Source: Saprospirales bacterium (GTDB taxonomy: Bacteria > Bacteroidota > Bacteroidia > Chitinophagales > Saprospiraceae). Taken from it: 64,000 bases of DNA. The stretch lies in contig JADJYG010000026.1 in assembly GCA_016719895.1 (NCBI GenBank), positions 1 through 64,000 on the forward strand, read 5' to 3'. The notes beneath the pieces were generated by a model that worked only from the letters and a program-made list of their open reading frames with translations, searched no databases and was not told the origin of the DNA. The position numbers were made by a program, and so were the translations under genes. This document shows, piece after piece, positions 50,953 to 59,036 of the stretch. Positions within the stretch are counted from its first letter, which is position 1, and each line of letters opens with the position of its first letter.

Positions 50953-53900
50953 ATGAGAACCATAAGCCTCCTCTTGTTTGCCGGAATAATGATCGCCTGC
51001 TGCGCTTGCCAACAGGCTTCATATAACAAAAAAACGAATCGCCGCCCGGCGCCGATGACATCGGCCGATTCTGCCCGATTGTTTAAACACGCCAACGCCT
51101 GTCTGGAAAAGGCTTTGCAAGACACTACCGGCCTGAAGCCCTTGCTGCTGGATTCGGCGTGGACAGGCTTCCGTACCCTAGGCGACAAGAACAAGGGAAT
51201 GGAAACCGCTGGCGAATACTTTTCCCTTTATCGAAATACAGACCGGGAGCGCCTGAATGAAGTACTGAATCGGTTAATATCGGAGGCCTGGTGGGGAGAA
51301 GACAGCCTTAAAGGCTGGTTATATATGTTGCAAGGGTGGACCTTGCGCAAGCTGGAGCGCTATTATTCCGCTGCAATTTATTATGAAAAAGCAAGGGAAT
51401 TGTCGGACCGGTATGGTGGGGTTCATGACGACCCCGCCGGGGTCATTTACAAAAGTTTGGCCAACATCAAAACCCGGCTTGGCGAAAACGAAGAAGCGGT
51501 AAAGCTGCTCCTGGAAGCGCTGCGCTTGCTGGAAAAGGACACGGTTGCCGAAAACCGGCTCAGCAATATGGTCGACCGGGCAAACGTATACAACGACCTG
51601 GGGGCCGCGTATCAGAATATGGAAAACTATGCTGAAGCCTTGAAACAGTTTCAGACAGGCCTTTCCGTACTTCAGGGGATAAAAGAACAAACGTCCGATG
51701 TAGCCAAAGCCAAAGGGCTTTTGCTTACGAGTGTTGCCGTCGTACTGGCCTATTACGGCCAGCTTGGCCCGGCCGAACAAAAAATCCGGGAAGCCCTGGC
51801 TGTGCTCCCGCCGGAAAACGTCCGGTATCGCTTCAGCGCGTATACCTGTTTGGCCGATATCCAGAAACAGTCTGCAGACGATTCCGGCGCCATGCGCACC
51901 CTGGAAACCGCCCTGGCGTTCGCCGACAGCAACGCGAATAAGGAGAGCTCGGTGGAAACCCGCGAAGTAGTTAAACTGGTCAATACTATCGGCTGGACGG
52001 CTTGCGCTCAAAACGATTACCACACCGCGTTGCGTCGGTCGCAGGAAGCCCTGCACCGCCTCTTCCCCAATATCGCCGCCGATGCGTACACCCAAAATCC
52101 TGACCCATCCTGGATCGATCCCGAAAATGCCGTGGCCGAAGCCCTCGACCTGAAAGGCGAAGCCCTCTGGCAATTATATCAATCGAATTCTACGCCGGCA
52201 CACCTGGACCTGGCCGGCGAAACCACTGGCCTGGCCGTTCAAATGATGGAGAACCTGCGCGACGCGGCCGTGTACGAATCGTCCAAGCTCCATTCCACCC
52301 AGCAAAACCGGCGCCTGTTCAACCGGATGATGCGTATCCTGTACGCCCGGCAAGCCGGCGGCGACCGCCAGGCGGCCGAACGGGCTTTTGCTTATTCCGA
52401 GCGCAGCAAAGCCGTTTTACTGGGGCAAAAACTGGCTGCCGACGCCGCGCTGGCGAAAGCGACCTTACCCGATTCGCTCCGGCAACGGGAAATCGACCTG
52501 AAAGAACAATGGGCAACCTTAAAAAACGAGCTGTTCGAACGGCAAATGGAAGGCAAAGCGCTCGACGACTCCACCGCCAAAGTAAACAGCCAACGGCTTT
52601 TTTACCTTGAAAACGAACTACGGGCCCTGCGCGAACACCTTAGCGCAGCGTATCACATCGAACTGGACAAACAGGAAACGCCCGCTGCAACTGTAGCCGA
52701 TGTGCAAAAAAAATTGCTGCGCCCGGGCGAAACCTGGGTGACGTATTTCACCGACCGCGACAGCAGCTTGTTGTATATCATCGCCGTGGACCAAAAAGGG
52801 GTGCGTTGGAAACGGCAAGCATACCGGGAAAATACCGTGCGCCACTTTATCGAAAATTTCAATACCCTGGCCCTGGCGGAGAACCGCTCGGGCGACCCGG
52901 GTTTGTTCGCGGCGTTTGTCCGGCAAAGCAGACAGTTGTTTCAAACCCTGCTGGAACCGGTTTTCACCGGCGGCGCGATTCCCAAACGCCTGGCCCTGGC
53001 CCCCGACGGCGAACTGGCGCTTTTGCCGTTCGACGTGTTGTTGCACCAATCCGTAGCCGCAGACACCGCCGAAGCGGATTACGCAGCGTTGCCTTTGCTG
53101 GTGAAAGCCAGCCAAACCCGGCTCGTGCCCTCGGCTTCCCTGGAGTTGTTTAACGCCGCCAACGGTAAAATTCGTCATAGAGGGCCATACGTGGGTTTTG
53201 CGCCGGATTATTCCGGCAGTGCGCTGGGCCAGGTCGTATCCGGAGCCAAGGTGGTACAGGACGCTGCGGCGGCTTTCGAAGGCGAAGCCTATGTCGGACC
53301 CCATGCCTGCCTGGATACCTTTTTGAACAAGGCGGCCGGGTATGCGATCATTCATTTCCACGGCCATGCCGAAGCCTCCGATTCGGAACCGGATTATTCC
53401 TGGATGGCCTTTACGGCCAAAGGACGGCCGATAGCAAAAGTATTTCTGCCGAAAGCGCTTTCAGCTTCCATGACATTGGGGGGGGCTGCCAGCCGGCTCT
53501 CGCCGGCCGAACGGGAACATTGCCTTTTTGCGCACCAAATTTATCAGGCGCATTTGGGCGCCGACCTGGTCATCCTCAGCGCCTGCGAAACGGGCATGGG
53601 TAAAGTGGCCTTGGGCGAAGGCACCCTGAGCCTTTCCCGCGCGTTTCAGGCTGCCGGCTGCCCGGCCACCGTGATGAGCCTGTGGGAAGTGCGCGACGAC
53701 GCTACAGCCGATCTGATCCGGGTGTTCTTGGAAAACATCCGCCAGGGGCAGGACAAGGACGAAGCTTTGGCAAATGCCAAGCGCAGTTACCTGAATACGG
53801 CGGGCAATGCGTTTCCGTATTTTTGGGCCGGTTTTGTTCTCACCGGCAAATCCGACCCGGTCCGGCTCTCCGGCTCGTGGTGGGAAAAACCTGGCGTATG

Positions 53901-53973
53901 GGTATTGTTTATCGGGGCCGTACTTGCGGTGGGTGCAGGCGTTATCCGGCGTTTGAGGAAAACAAAGCGTTGA
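50953..53973 (+). CDS. TPR-CHAT caspase-like lipoprotein
   Basis: A 1006-residue protein from ATG 50953; the N-terminus ends in a lipobox-like IACCAC. Residues about 30-470 are helical TPR-type repeats (for example LERYYSAAIYYEKA, GENEEAVKLLLEAL, ENYAEALKQFQTGL). A coiled-coil stretch (about 505-575) is followed by a CHAT domain. The dyad is predicted as His805 (FHGHA) and Cys878 (LSACETG), and GEGTLSLSRAFQAAGC follows. A C-terminal membrane segment (about 978-995) has a basic tail. CHAT proteins are cysteine proteases. Membrane anchoring at both ends is notable. Confidence 0.88.
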   Translation: MRTISLLLFAGIMIACCACQQASYNKKTNRRPAPMTSADSARLFKHANACLEKALQDTTGLKPLLLDSAWTGFRTLGDKNKGMETAGEYFSLYRNTDRERLNEVLNRLISEAWWGEDSLKGWLYMLQGWTLRKLERYYSAAIYYEKARELSDRYGGVHDDPAGVIYKSLANIKTRLGENEEAVKLLLEALRLLEKDTVAENRLSNMVDRANVYNDLGAAYQNMENYAEALKQFQTGLSVLQGIKEQTSDVAKAKGLLLTSVAVVLAYYGQLGPAEQKIREALAVLPPENVRYRFSAYTCLADIQKQSADDSGAMRTLETALAFADSNANKESSVETREVVKLVNTIGWTACAQNDYHTALRRSQEALHRLFPNIAADAYTQNPDPSWIDPENAVAEALDLKGEALWQLYQSNSTPAHLDLAGETTGLAVQMMENLRDAAVYESSKLHSTQQNRRLFNRMMRILYARQAGGDRQAAERAFAYSERSKAVLLGQKLAADAALAKATLPDSLRQREIDLKEQWATLKNELFERQMEGKALDDSTAKVNSQRLFYLENELRALREHLSAAYHIELDKQETPAATVADVQKKLLRPGETWVTYFTDRDSSLLYIIAVDQKGVRWKRQAYRENTVRHFIENFNTLALAENRSGDPGLFAAFVRQSRQLFQTLLEPVFTGGAIPKRLALAPDGELALLPFDVLLHQSVAADTAEADYAALPLLVKASQTRLVPSASLELFNAANGKIRHRGPYVGFAPDYSGSALGQVVSGAKVVQDAAAAFEGEAYVGPHACLDTFLNKAAGYAIIHFHGHAEASDSEPDYSWMAFTAKGRPIAKVFLPKALSASMTLGGAASRLSPAEREHCLFAHQIYQAHLGADLVILSACETGMGKVALGEGTLSLSRAFQAAGCPATVMSLWEVRDDATADLIRVFLENIRQGQDKDEALANAKRSYLNTAGNAFPYFWAGFVLTGKSDPVRLSGSWWEKPGVWVLFIGAVLAVGAGVIRRLRKTKR

Positions 53974-54096
53974 GCGTATTGTTGTTTCCGGCGTCAAACG
54001 GGTGTTTGACCGTTTGCCGGCTGATTTGGAGAAAAAAACTTTCCCGAACTTAGCGCCGGTAAAATGTTCAATCCACTTTATTAATGCCCAACTGCA

Positions 54097-55431
54097 ATGA
54101 CAAGAACAATTTCGGGCTTCTCCAAACTTTCCAAACGGCAAAAAATCGAATGGCTGGCGGCCAATTTTTTTGAGGACCCGGCCGCTGCGGAACAAACGCT
54201 TACCGCCTGGCGCCGGCCCGACGAGCAGCAGCAAAATATCATCGACGGCTTTACGGAAAATGCGGTGAGCAATTATACCTTGCCGTTCAGCGTAGCCCCT
54301 AATTTTATGATCAACGGCAAGGCATACGCCGTGCCGATGGTGATCGAGGAAAGCAGCGTGGTGGCCGCGGCATCCAGCGCCGCCAAATTCTGGCTTGACC
54401 GCGGGGGCTTTCACGCGGAAGTATTGGGAACGGTAAAACTCGGGCAAGTGCATTTTCGCTGGGGCGGCAATCCGGCCCGCCTGCGCGCTCTTTTTCCGGC
54501 GCTTAAAGCCCATCTCTTTGCCACATCTGCCGACCTGACCGCCAATATGCGCCAGCGCGGCGGCGGCTTGCAGGAGATCAACCTGCTCGATTTTACCCAC
54601 CTGGAACCGGAATATTACCAGCTGCGCGCTTCCTTTGAAACCTGCGACAGCATGGGCGCCAATTTTATAAATTCGGTGCTCGAACGTTTTGGCAACCAGC
54701 TCGAACATTTTATCGAAACACACCCCGACCTGAGCGACAAGGACCGCGACGTCGAAGTGATCATGTGCATCCTGTCCAATTATACTCCCAATTGCCTGGT
54801 GCGCGCCTGGGTGGAATGTTCGGAAGCCGAACTGGAAGACCTGGCCCGCGACGCCGGTTTGCCCGGCCACGCCGCCGTCGATCGTATTTGCACGGCTGTG
54901 CGCATAGCGGGTATCGACCCCTACCGGGCTACCACGCACAACAAAGGTATTTTTAACGGCATCGATGCCGTGGTATTGGCAACGGGTAATGACTTTCGGG
55001 CTATCGAAGCGTGTGGGCATACCTATGCTTGCCGCAATGGGCAATACCGCAGCCTCAGCCGGGCTTGGGTTGAGCGCGGCGTGTTCCGTTTCGAGCTGGA
55101 AATACCCCTGCCGATCGGTACGGTCGGCGGCCTGACAGCCCTGCATCCCTTGGCTAAACAAGCCCTCGAACTGCTCGGAAACCCCTCGGCGCCGGAGCTC
55201 ATGATGATCGTGGCGGCTGTGGGGTTGGCGCAGAATTTCGCTGCTGTACGCTCGCTAGTCACCACTGGAATCCAACAGGGGCACATGAAAATGCACCTTA
55301 CCAATATCCTGCATCATTTGGGCGCTACAGCAGCAGAATCTACCGCTGCCCAGGATTACTTTTGCCGCGAAACGGTCAGTTTCAGCGCAGTGCGCACCTT
55401 TTTGGAGCGGCAACGCAGCAATGGGTTTTAG
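54097..55431 (+). CDS. mvaA: Hydroxymethylglutaryl-CoA reductase, class II
   Basis: A 444-residue enzyme. The catalytic Glu is in TENAVSNYTLPF. The Lys is in TTHNKGIFNGIDAV, and the Asp follows in TGNDFRAIEA. The His is in GHMKMHLTNIL. Class II HMG-CoA reductases interconvert HMG-CoA and mevalonate, and in Bacteroidota they can feed the mevalonate pathway for isoprenoids. No other mevalonate gene is adjacent here. It starts 123 bp after the CHAT gene on the same strand; a promoter box is not evident. It is convergent with a T9SS gene. Confidence 0.93.
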   Translation: MTRTISGFSKLSKRQKIEWLAANFFEDPAAAEQTLTAWRRPDEQQQNIIDGFTENAVSNYTLPFSVAPNFMINGKAYAVPMVIEESSVVAAASSAAKFWLDRGGFHAEVLGTVKLGQVHFRWGGNPARLRALFPALKAHLFATSADLTANMRQRGGGLQEINLLDFTHLEPEYYQLRASFETCDSMGANFINSVLERFGNQLEHFIETHPDLSDKDRDVEVIMCILSNYTPNCLVRAWVECSEAELEDLARDAGLPGHAAVDRICTAVRIAGIDPYRATTHNKGIFNGIDAVVLATGNDFRAIEACGHTYACRNGQYRSLSRAWVERGVFRFELEIPLPIGTVGGLTALHPLAKQALELLGNPSAPELMMIVAAVGLAQNFAAVRSLVTTGIQQGHMKMHLTNILHHLGATAAESTAAQDYFCRETVSFSAVRTFLERQRSNGF

Positions 55432-55525
55432 AGCCTTGCCTGACACCAAAACCTACACCTTCTCGCCTCGCTGGGGGGGGTCAGACGGTTTCTTAGAGAA
55501 CGACTATAGCTTCTACCGCTTTGCG

Positions 55526-58315
55526 CTACAGCCCGCATTCCATTTTTCCCTGCGCTACCAGCGTGCCGTCTTTTTCGCGCAGCGCAAACCAGTAAACTCC
55601 CGGCCGGAGACCTGCCGCATCGAGTTCCAGCCTTGGGCCGCTGAATGCCTGATCGCACAGTATCCTGCCGCCCGCATCATATAACTGGTATCGGTATTGC
55701 CCGGTGGCATTTTCCGGCAACACCAACTGCGCCCGCTGGCGGAACGGGTTGGGTTGTACGGTCACCGGCAAAGTGCCGGGCCGGTCGAATACCGATACCA
55801 CCGTGTAAAAATCGCGCCCCAGCCGGTGCCAGCTCGTGTTGGTCACTACTGGCGCGTTAAAATCGAAATAAATGCAAGCGGTATTTTCAACAACGGTATT
55901 CAGGGGAACGTCGGCCTTCGGCCGGATTTTGAACTGAATAAACCCGTGTGACGCGGGCTCGTTGACGTTGCTGTCGGGCAACAGAATATGATCGAACCGG
56001 AAGGAAAGGGCGCCCGCGCGTTGCACATTCCAGTTGAACGGGTGGGAAGCCGCTCCGATATGCAAGGTGGCCGGGTCGAGCCAGGCGGATAGTGTGTCGC
56101 GTACTTCTACGTAAAAAGCCGTATCGGTACCGGTATTTTGGAACCGGATCAGGTAGGTGATTTCGGTCTCCGGCTCAATCCAATGTTCGGTGCCGTAACC
56201 GGTGGGGAAGCCTCGCTTGTCGTTGGGATCGAAACTGCCGCGGACCTCCTGGCAGTCGATATCCGTGAACGGGTCGCCGTCGTCCAGGGTATATTGACCG
56301 ATGAATCCGAGCGAGCTGAATCCGCCACAGCCTTCGATGGCTGCCGAGGGCATGGAAGCAAAGGGGTAATTGGGCGCCTGATTTGCCTGTATGCGTTGGG
56401 TGGCGCCATTGGCGGGGCGTTGAATGAACATCTGCTCGCCGGGCGCCAGATTGAAGGCGCCCATGAGCAACACGACGTGGTCTTCGGTAATGATGTAATC
56501 CAGCGTATTGGTAGGCGCCGTTCCGATATTTTTCAGCGTGAATTCAACGATGGTATCCCCGGCACAACGCGCAGCCGCCTTGACGTGCGCCCCCGACCAG
56601 TTGGCCGGATGCACGCACAGGGTATCGGGGTAAATCCGGGCAGCAGTACATAAGGTTTGGCCGAGCACGGTGGAATCGCAATTGATATTTACCTTCAATT
56701 GAAAGTCGCCGCAGGCGGAAAACCCGACATTGCCGATGTCAAACCAGAGTGTGTCGCCGGTTTGGGCTGCCACGGGTAATGTGGACGATACATAATCCAA
56801 CTGCGGCGGCAAAACGATCTGAACGGCGGCATTGTTGGCGGCGTACGTACCCTGGTTGCACCACGATACCTCGTAGACCGCGTCGAAACAACGGCGCAGA
56901 AATGGCGTGGCGATGGAAACATCGAGCAGGGCGCATAACGCCAAATCCTTTACCGGGAAGTCCTGTTCGGCTGTATCTGCGGGGCTTATGACGGATATAT
57001 TGTACAAGCCATTGTTGCAAGGGTCCCAAAGCGGCCCGGGCGAGTGAATTTGCACGGCATAACTGCCGGGGGGAAGGTTGATTTCATAAAAACCAGCATC
57101 GTCCGTCCGCGCCACGAAAGTTTGCCCGCTTTTGATGGCTGTTATTACCCAGCCGGCCAGGGCCGGCTCGCCGGCATTAGCCATGCAATTGTGGTTTTGG
57201 TCAAAATATGCCTGGCCCCGGATGAAATTGGTGTAAATATTGCCGGAAGCGTCGGTTTTCACAAGCAGGCCCTGGTGCATAAAGGCATCGTCGATGGCGT
57301 ATCCGCACAGGACCAGGCCTTGATCCGGGGTGGGGCGGATATGAAACAATTCGCCGCCGTTGGTGTTCGGGGTAAAATTCCGGCTAAACACCACTGTTCC
57401 GGCCGAATTCAGCTTTGTCAGGTTCGGCTGGAACTGATTGACATCCGTACCGGCCAGGGCGATACCGCCATCGGGGGTCAGGCAGTGGTAAAATAAAGAG
57501 GAGGTGAGCTCTTTTGACCAAAGTAAAGTGCCGCCGCTATTGGTTCGGATCACTACGCTGCTCACGCCGTCGGTAGTATTTAGCACGTAATCGCCAGAAG
57601 GTGTTTGGGTCAGGACGCCGAAGTACGTGAAATTCGAACTGGTGTATTCGCGCTCCCATTGTTTATTGCCGTCGGCATCGGCCTTGATCAATTTTGGGCT
57701 GTTCGGGTTGTTTGGCAGCGAATCGTATGCCGCCAATACACAAACCCCGCCATCGGAAGTGGTGATCATGTCGGGCATAAAGAGCATGCGGGAAGTAGCC
57801 AGTGTTTTTTCCCAAACGGAATTCAGCGTGGTATCCAGGCGGCGCAGCAACATGCTTTGATTGCCTGTCCGGTTTACAACAAAAAAACCGTCGACCGTCG
57901 GACACATCCGCGTGAGGCCGGAGAAACTGCGTTGTTGCAGGAGATTTCCCATGCCGTCGAAAATCAAAACCGTACTGGTGGTCTGTGTCGCTTCAATGTA
58001 AACCCCCAGCGCATAATGCCCATTGGGCAACACGAATAAATCAGCCACCGGATCGTCGGAACTGCTAACCGTGAAAGGTTTGGACCACACAATGGCGCCA
58101 TCGGGGTCTGTTTTGACCAGATAGGTTTCTGTTTGCGACGCTGTACCATAAAAGATATAGCCACCGTCAGGGGTGGGCGCAACGGCAATAATCCGGCTGC
58201 CCGCGAGGCCCGGTCCGTTGAGATCGTATATTTGTTGAAAACCCTGTGCAGACAGGGTTGCGCCCCAGAAAAGGGCCAGAAAGATGCCAAGGAGTTGTAT
58301 TTTCTTCATTTTCAT
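55526..58315 (-). CDS. Large T9SS type-A sorted surface protein with DUF7619-like domain
   Basis: About 929 residues with a signal peptide (ending LSAQ). Residues 20-390 are a beta-propeller-like array with repeats of the form YLVKTDPDGAIVWSKPF. A carboxypeptidase-regulatory-like segment follows (GWVITAIKSGQTFVARTDDAG). A DUF7619-type region starts SFDPNDKRGFPTGYG and includes RFQNTGTDTAFYVEVRDTLS. The C-terminus (PVTVQPNPFRQRAQLVLPE onwards) is a T9SS type-A sorting domain. The protein is exported to, or released from, the cell surface. A one-mismatch -7 box lies near 58352. Confidence 0.9.
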   Translation of the reverse strand: MKMKKIQLLGIFLALFWGATLSAQGFQQIYDLNGPGLAGSRIIAVAPTPDGGYIFYGTASQTETYLVKTDPDGAIVWSKPFTVSSSDDPVADLFVLPNGHYALGVYIEATQTTSTVLIFDGMGNLLQQRSFSGLTRMCPTVDGFFVVNRTGNQSMLLRRLDTTLNSVWEKTLATSRMLFMPDMITTSDGGVCVLAAYDSLPNNPNSPKLIKADADGNKQWEREYTSSNFTYFGVLTQTPSGDYVLNTTDGVSSVVIRTNSGGTLLWSKELTSSLFYHCLTPDGGIALAGTDVNQFQPNLTKLNSAGTVVFSRNFTPNTNGGELFHIRPTPDQGLVLCGYAIDDAFMHQGLLVKTDASGNIYTNFIRGQAYFDQNHNCMANAGEPALAGWVITAIKSGQTFVARTDDAGFYEINLPPGSYAVQIHSPGPLWDPCNNGLYNISVISPADTAEQDFPVKDLALCALLDVSIATPFLRRCFDAVYEVSWCNQGTYAANNAAVQIVLPPQLDYVSSTLPVAAQTGDTLWFDIGNVGFSACGDFQLKVNINCDSTVLGQTLCTAARIYPDTLCVHPANWSGAHVKAAARCAGDTIVEFTLKNIGTAPTNTLDYIITEDHVVLLMGAFNLAPGEQMFIQRPANGATQRIQANQAPNYPFASMPSAAIEGCGGFSSLGFIGQYTLDDGDPFTDIDCQEVRGSFDPNDKRGFPTGYGTEHWIEPETEITYLIRFQNTGTDTAFYVEVRDTLSAWLDPATLHIGAASHPFNWNVQRAGALSFRFDHILLPDSNVNEPASHGFIQFKIRPKADVPLNTVVENTACIYFDFNAPVVTNTSWHRLGRDFYTVVSVFDRPGTLPVTVQPNPFRQRAQLVLPENATGQYRYQLYDAGGRILCDQAFSGPRLELDAAGLRPGVYWFALREKDGTLVAQGKMECGL

Positions 58316-58504
58316 AAGATTGCAAGTATTCAAAAATCGGTATTACGTTGGCAAAAGTCCGGGTCTTTTGCCAGACGAGCAAACACAGTTTTTCTGATTT
58401 GTCAGTATAAAATTTAAAATCACTTGTTTATATCAATAGTTCGTGAAGAATTTAGCCTTCCAAGCCTTCTAAAAATCCATGACAAACACATCAAAACTGC
58501 GGAT

Positions 58505-58678
58505 GACCTCGGAGAGGTCAAATGTTGGTAGAGACAACCGATTTTTAAGGCCCCACGACCTCGGAGAGGTCGAATGTTCGTGGCATTTGTTCGGATTCTA
58601 CCAATATTCGACCTCTCCGAGGTCGTGGAAATTGCGCGAATGGGATGGTTGCTACCAATATTAGACCTCTCCGAGGTC
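58505..58678. repeat. Interspersed palindromic repeat, family D (four copies in ++-- order)
   Basis: The core GACCTCGGAGAGGTC is at 58505-58519 and 58557-58571; the complement GACCTCTCCGAGGTC is at 58610-58624 and 58664-58678. Each core is a 6-bp stem with a 3-nt loop. Flanks are shared: gaatgttcgtgg against ccaatattcgacc. Copies 2 and 3 form a larger inverted repeat of about 26 bp per arm. Confidence 0.85.
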
Positions 58679-58980
58679 GCCCGCAGTTTTGATGCGCCTG
58701 CCCTGGATTGAAAATCAGCTTTTTGTGAAAAAGAATGATACTGGAATTTATTTTTTGCAGGGTTACGTGTTAGTCTAACCTTATCAAAAATGCCGAAAAC
58801 ATAGAAATGGGTTAAAAATTCTTCACAAACTATTGTATATAATTGATAATCAAAGCATAAATTTATATCTGTTTTATTGAAACAATACCTATCGAGGAGC
58901 CTTACCTGGCGGAACGGGAGTGGCTCCTGGAAAAGCTGGCCCGGTGAATAGCGCACGGGAAGACGGATACGAAGCCAATA

Positions 58981-59015
58981 AAAAAAGCCGTCGTACCCTG
59001 TACAGGCCGACGGCT
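58981..59015 (-). terminator. Rho-independent terminator after the HYR-repeat gene
   Basis: The 8-bp stem AGCCGTCG (58986-58993) with CGACGGCT (59008-59015) encloses an inner palindrome (CCTGTACAGG). On the minus strand it is followed by a T tract (58981-58986 plus strand A). It lies 21 bp after the gene stop at 59037. Confidence 0.75.
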
Positions 59016-59036
59016 TGGTTTTTAACAAAGCACCTC

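Larger units (their letters stand above)
58316..59036. other. 720-bp intergenic region holding family-D repeats and a terminator
   Basis: Between two leftward T9SS genes. The left half holds four copies of a palindromic repeat (58505-58678). The middle (58735-58890) is AT-rich without a gene. The right end is the terminator at 58981-59015. A 202-codon open frame across this region has no family likeness and is built from repeat sequence, so it is not annotated. Confidence 0.6.

Noticed and set aside
58420..59028. 202-codon open frame on the minus strand
   Set aside because: Its sequence comes from the family-D repeats (recurring SERSNIG) and AT-rich spacer; no plausible domain or promoter.
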